A stretch of 16,632 bases of DNA from the NCBI RefSeq assembly GCF_949287625.1, contig NZ_CASEGO010000056.1, positions 1 through 16,632 on the forward strand, given 5' to 3'. Below, piece after piece: positions 14,951-16,632 of this stretch. Positions within the stretch are counted from its first letter, which is position 1; every line of letters begins with the position of its first letter. The position numbers were made by a program, and so were the translations under genes. Below the pieces are notes generated by a model. That model worked only from the letters and a program-made list of their open reading frames with translations, was not told the origin of the DNA and made no database searches. Source of the stretch: an uncultured Brachyspira sp. Lineage in GTDB: Bacteria; Spirochaetota; Brachyspiria; Brachyspirales; Brachyspiraceae.

Positions 14951-15227
14951 ACTTTTTTCCTTTTTTTAATATAGTGTTTAGATTTTTATATATGAGAGGC
15001 AGTCATATACGATATAAACAGTTTATTTCGAAAAAAGGTTAAATAAAAAAGCAATATTTTTTATTATATTATATCTTTTTAGTTAATAATGAATACGTTA
15101 AAATATTGTAAAATAATTAAAACATATGTTAGAGATATATTACAATTTTTTATATACTCCATACCTGTATGATGTTTCTAAAAATTTACATATTTTAAAA
15201 TATTAAATTAATTATTATGCAATAATA
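14951..15227. other. A+T-rich spacer upstream of rubrerythrin
   Basis: No gene is visible. The stretch between the aminotransferase terminator and the rubrerythrin start has one notable element, the palindrome at 15011-15029. I could not identify a convincing -35/-10 pair for rubrerythrin. Confidence 0.5.
15011..15029. promoter_or_regulatory. Operator-like palindrome upstream of rubrerythrin
   Basis: GATATAAAC (15011-15019) and GTTTATTTC (15021-15029) are inverted arms around a single A. They match at 8 of 9 pairs, with a perfect ATAAAC/GTTTAT core. It lies 61 nt upstream of the rubrerythrin ATG. It does not resemble the Fur/PerR 7-1-7 box, so the regulator is unknown. Confidence 0.35.
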
Positions 15228-15249
15228 AAGGGGCTTTATAAAGCCCCTT
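15228..15249 (-). terminator. Terminator of the aminotransferase gene
   Basis: GGGGCTTTATAAAGCCCC (15230-15247) is perfectly self-complementary, and flanking AA/TT extend the stem. On the minus strand it is followed by TTTATTATT. It lies 23 nt past the stop codon at 15273. The G+C-rich stem stands out from the surrounding DNA. Confidence 0.85.
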
Positions 15250-15272
15250 ATATCATTCTTATTATAAAAATA

Positions 15273-16472
15273 TTATTTACGCATATCTTTAATAACTTTT
15301 GCTAGTATAGACATACCTTTATCTATATCTTCGGGTTTAGAGTTAGTATAATTAAGTCTTAAAGTACCTAATCCTCTTTTAGCCTCATAGAAAGGCTCTC
15401 CCGGAACAACAGCAACTCCAGCCTCAGCAGCCTTTTTATAAAACTCAACTGCATCAATTCCTTTAGGAAGCGTAGCCCATACAAACATACCGCCCTCTGG
15501 GTGTGTCCAATGCATATCATCTGGCAAATGCTTATCCATAGCTTCAAGCATATATCCGCATTGTCTTCCATACATATCTATAATTTTTTTGATATGTGCA
15601 TCATAATCATTGTCTTCAAAATACTGAGTAACAACCACCTGAACAAATGTACTTGTGTGCATATCTATGAGCTGTTTATACTCTGTCATTTTCTGCATAA
15701 GCTCTTTAATTCCGCATACTATCCAGCCTATTCTCAAACCAGGTGAAACTGTTTTTGAGAAAGTACCCAAAAGTATAGCCTGTTCTCCTAAATATGTATA
15801 AAGAGATCTTTGATGCTCACCTTTAAATCTTAATTCTCCGTAAGGATTATCTTCTATAAAGAATGTATCCTTGCCTTTCATTATTTCAGCTATTTTTTCT
15901 CTTACAGCATTTGTATAAGTTATTCCTGTTGGGTTTTGGAAGTTAGGAACTGCATAAAAGAATTTATGATCATACTTATTCATAGATTCTCTAAATTGTT
16001 CTACATCTGCTCCATCTTCATTCAAATCAATAGTTTTAATATTAGGATTATATAGATGAAATGACTGTAAGGCTGCTAAATATGACGGATCTTCCACCAA
16101 AACAGTATCACTTGGATCTACCAAACATGAAGAAATAACATCTAACGCCTGCTGTGAGCCGTTTGTAATGAGAATATCTTTTGCTTCTACATTAATACCT
16201 TGTTTTCTGTACCTATTGGCAATAAACTCTCTTAAAGGTCCGTATCCTTCAGCACTATTGTACTGCAAAGCATAAGTACCTTTAGTTTCCAATACTTTAA
16301 TAGCTGCTGCTTTTATTTCCTCTACTGGAAAAGAAGCAGGATTAGGCAATCCTCCTGCAAATGATATCAAATCACCTTTTGCAGCTACTTCTAAAATCAT
16401 CTTAACAAAATTACCTTGAAAATCTTCTTGTAATGCTCTTTTTGATAATCTTAATTTCATAATCCTATCCAT
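15273..16472 (-). CDS. PLP-dependent aminotransferase, LysN/MocR-like fold type I
   Basis: Class I/II aminotransferase close in style to 2-aminoadipate/aromatic transaminases (LysN, KAT) and to the catalytic domain of MocR regulators, but without their HTH domain. Landmarks are ISFAGGLPNPASFP (36-49), YNSAEGYGPLREFIA (71-85), TNGSQQALD (103-111), NPTG (180-183), EDNPYGELR (207-215), the PLP lysine K240 in GTFSKTVSPGLRIGW, and the substrate-binding Arg in LRLNYT near the C-terminus. The 399-residue length is usual. The first ATG (16472) has no Shine-Dalgarno. A second ATG at 16460 follows GGATAGGATT closely and would remove only MDRI, so the start is uncertain by four residues. It ends at a strong terminator and begins about 66 nt from the apparent end of an insertion sequence. 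Substrate preference cannot be settled from sequence. Confidence 0.92.
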   Translation of the reverse strand: MDRIMKLRLSKRALQEDFQGNFVKMILEVAAKGDLISFAGGLPNPASFPVEEIKAAAIKVLETKGTYALQYNSAEGYGPLREFIANRYRKQGINVEAKDILITNGSQQALDVISSCLVDPSDTVLVEDPSYLAALQSFHLYNPNIKTIDLNEDGADVEQFRESMNKYDHKFFYAVPNFQNPTGITYTNAVREKIAEIMKGKDTFFIEDNPYGELRFKGEHQRSLYTYLGEQAILLGTFSKTVSPGLRIGWIVCGIKELMQKMTEYKQLIDMHTSTFVQVVVTQYFEDNDYDAHIKKIIDMYGRQCGYMLEAMDKHLPDDMHWTHPEGGMFVWATLPKGIDAVEFYKKAAEAGVAVVPGEPFYEAKRGLGTLRLNYTNSKPEDIDKGMSILAKVIKDMRK

Positions 16473-16490
16473 TTAAAAAATTTCTTAAAT

Positions 16491-16496
16491 ATTATA
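16491..16496 (-). promoter_or_regulatory. -10 box (TATAAT) of the aminotransferase gene
   Basis: On the minus strand a TATAAT preceded by GTG lies 18 nt upstream of the ATG at 16472. The hexamer at 17-nt spacing (TAGCAT, 16514-16519) is a poor -35 match. A start from this box would leave a leader of only about 12 nt, or about 24 nt if the ATG at 16460 is used. Both elements lie outside the apparent insertion-sequence end. Confidence 0.4.
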
Positions 16497-16538
16497 CACT
16501 ACTATTAACAATAATGCTATATTAATTTACAATTTTTT

Positions 16539-16632
16539 TGCACGGGTTCCATACATATTGCATTTAAGTATTCCTTAATTTCTTAAAGTATAGCATAGGA
16601 GTATCATAATTTAAAGTAGAATGTATTCTTTT
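16539..16632 (-). mobile_element. 3' end of an IS3-family insertion sequence, cut by the window edge
   Basis: The partial transposase at the right edge ends at 16564. Beyond it, read inward from 16539, the plus strand begins TGCACGGGTTCCATAC. That starts with TG and lies just outside the transposase stop, as expected for an IS3-type terminal inverted repeat. The exact boundary is inferred, because the other end is not in the window and no target duplication can be compared. Confidence 0.55.
16564..16632 (-). CDS. IS3-family transposase OrfB, C-terminal fragment (runs off the right edge)
   Basis: The minus strand from the edge reads 22 codons to a TAA: KRIHSTLNYDTPMLYFKKL and three more residues. 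The KRIHSTLNYxTPxxY pattern is the hallmark end of the rve integrase domain of IS3-family transposases, where it follows the DDE core. The rest of the gene lies outside the window, so completeness cannot be judged. It is oriented towards the aminotransferase gene, with no terminator visible between them. The short length limits confidence, but the motif is distinctive. Confidence 0.75.
   Translation of the reverse strand, partial: KRIHSTLNYDTPMLYFKKLRNT

Overview
The window is very A+T-rich bacterial DNA whose codon usage is dominated by A/T-ending codons. Lipoproteins with short Ile/Phe-rich signal peptides, a membrane-anchored FtsY, an exported rubrerythrin and oxygen-defence-type diiron proteins together suggest an anaerobic, double-membraned bacterium. 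My best guess is a spirochaete of the genus Brachyspira. That is inference from protein style and base composition, not from a search.

Layout. 1-135: the tail of something entering from the left, closed by a plus-strand terminator-like hairpin. 136-2498 (minus): a probable two-gene operon encoding a diiron ferritin-like protein and, downstream, an acyl-CoA-dehydrogenase-fold flavoprotein. A palindrome overlaps the -10 box of its promoter. 2499-3047: A+T-rich spacer carrying that promoter and the consensus promoter of the next gene. 3048-4652 (plus): OppA-type peptide-binding lipoprotein with no permease genes nearby. 4653-5116: spacer with a perfect A+T hairpin, a strikingly G+C-rich double hairpin that looks like a dispersed repeat, and a promoter. 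5117-6443 (plus): FmdB-type zinc ribbon protein and RlmN. 6521-11945 (plus): a compact four-gene run of a 903-residue DUF4132-like protein, a polyprenol-phosphate mannose synthase-like GT2 enzyme, and two tandem paralogous SsuA/TauA-like binding lipoproteins. Its last stop codon overlaps the stop codon of the convergent aroA gene. 14186-11940 (minus): ftsY then aroA. 14950-14342 (minus): rubrerythrin with a Sec signal peptide, followed by a terminator. 16472-15273 (minus): LysN/MocR-type aminotransferase, followed by a terminator. 16539-16632: the 3' end of an IS3-family insertion sequence running off the right edge.

How the parts fit. Most genes are housekeeping or nutrient uptake: peptide and small-anion binding proteins, rRNA methylation, the shikimate pathway, SRP-dependent targeting and amino-acid transamination. 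The least explained parts are three. First, the diiron/flavoprotein pair, in which the flavoprotein lacks the usual catalytic glutamate and the promoter carries an operator-like palindrome. Second, the DUF4132-glycosyltransferase-lipoprotein operon, in which one of the two binding proteins has lost its WEPY ligand-binding loop. Third, the exported rubrerythrin, which keeps every metal ligand. No CRISPR array, tRNA or rRNA gene was seen.
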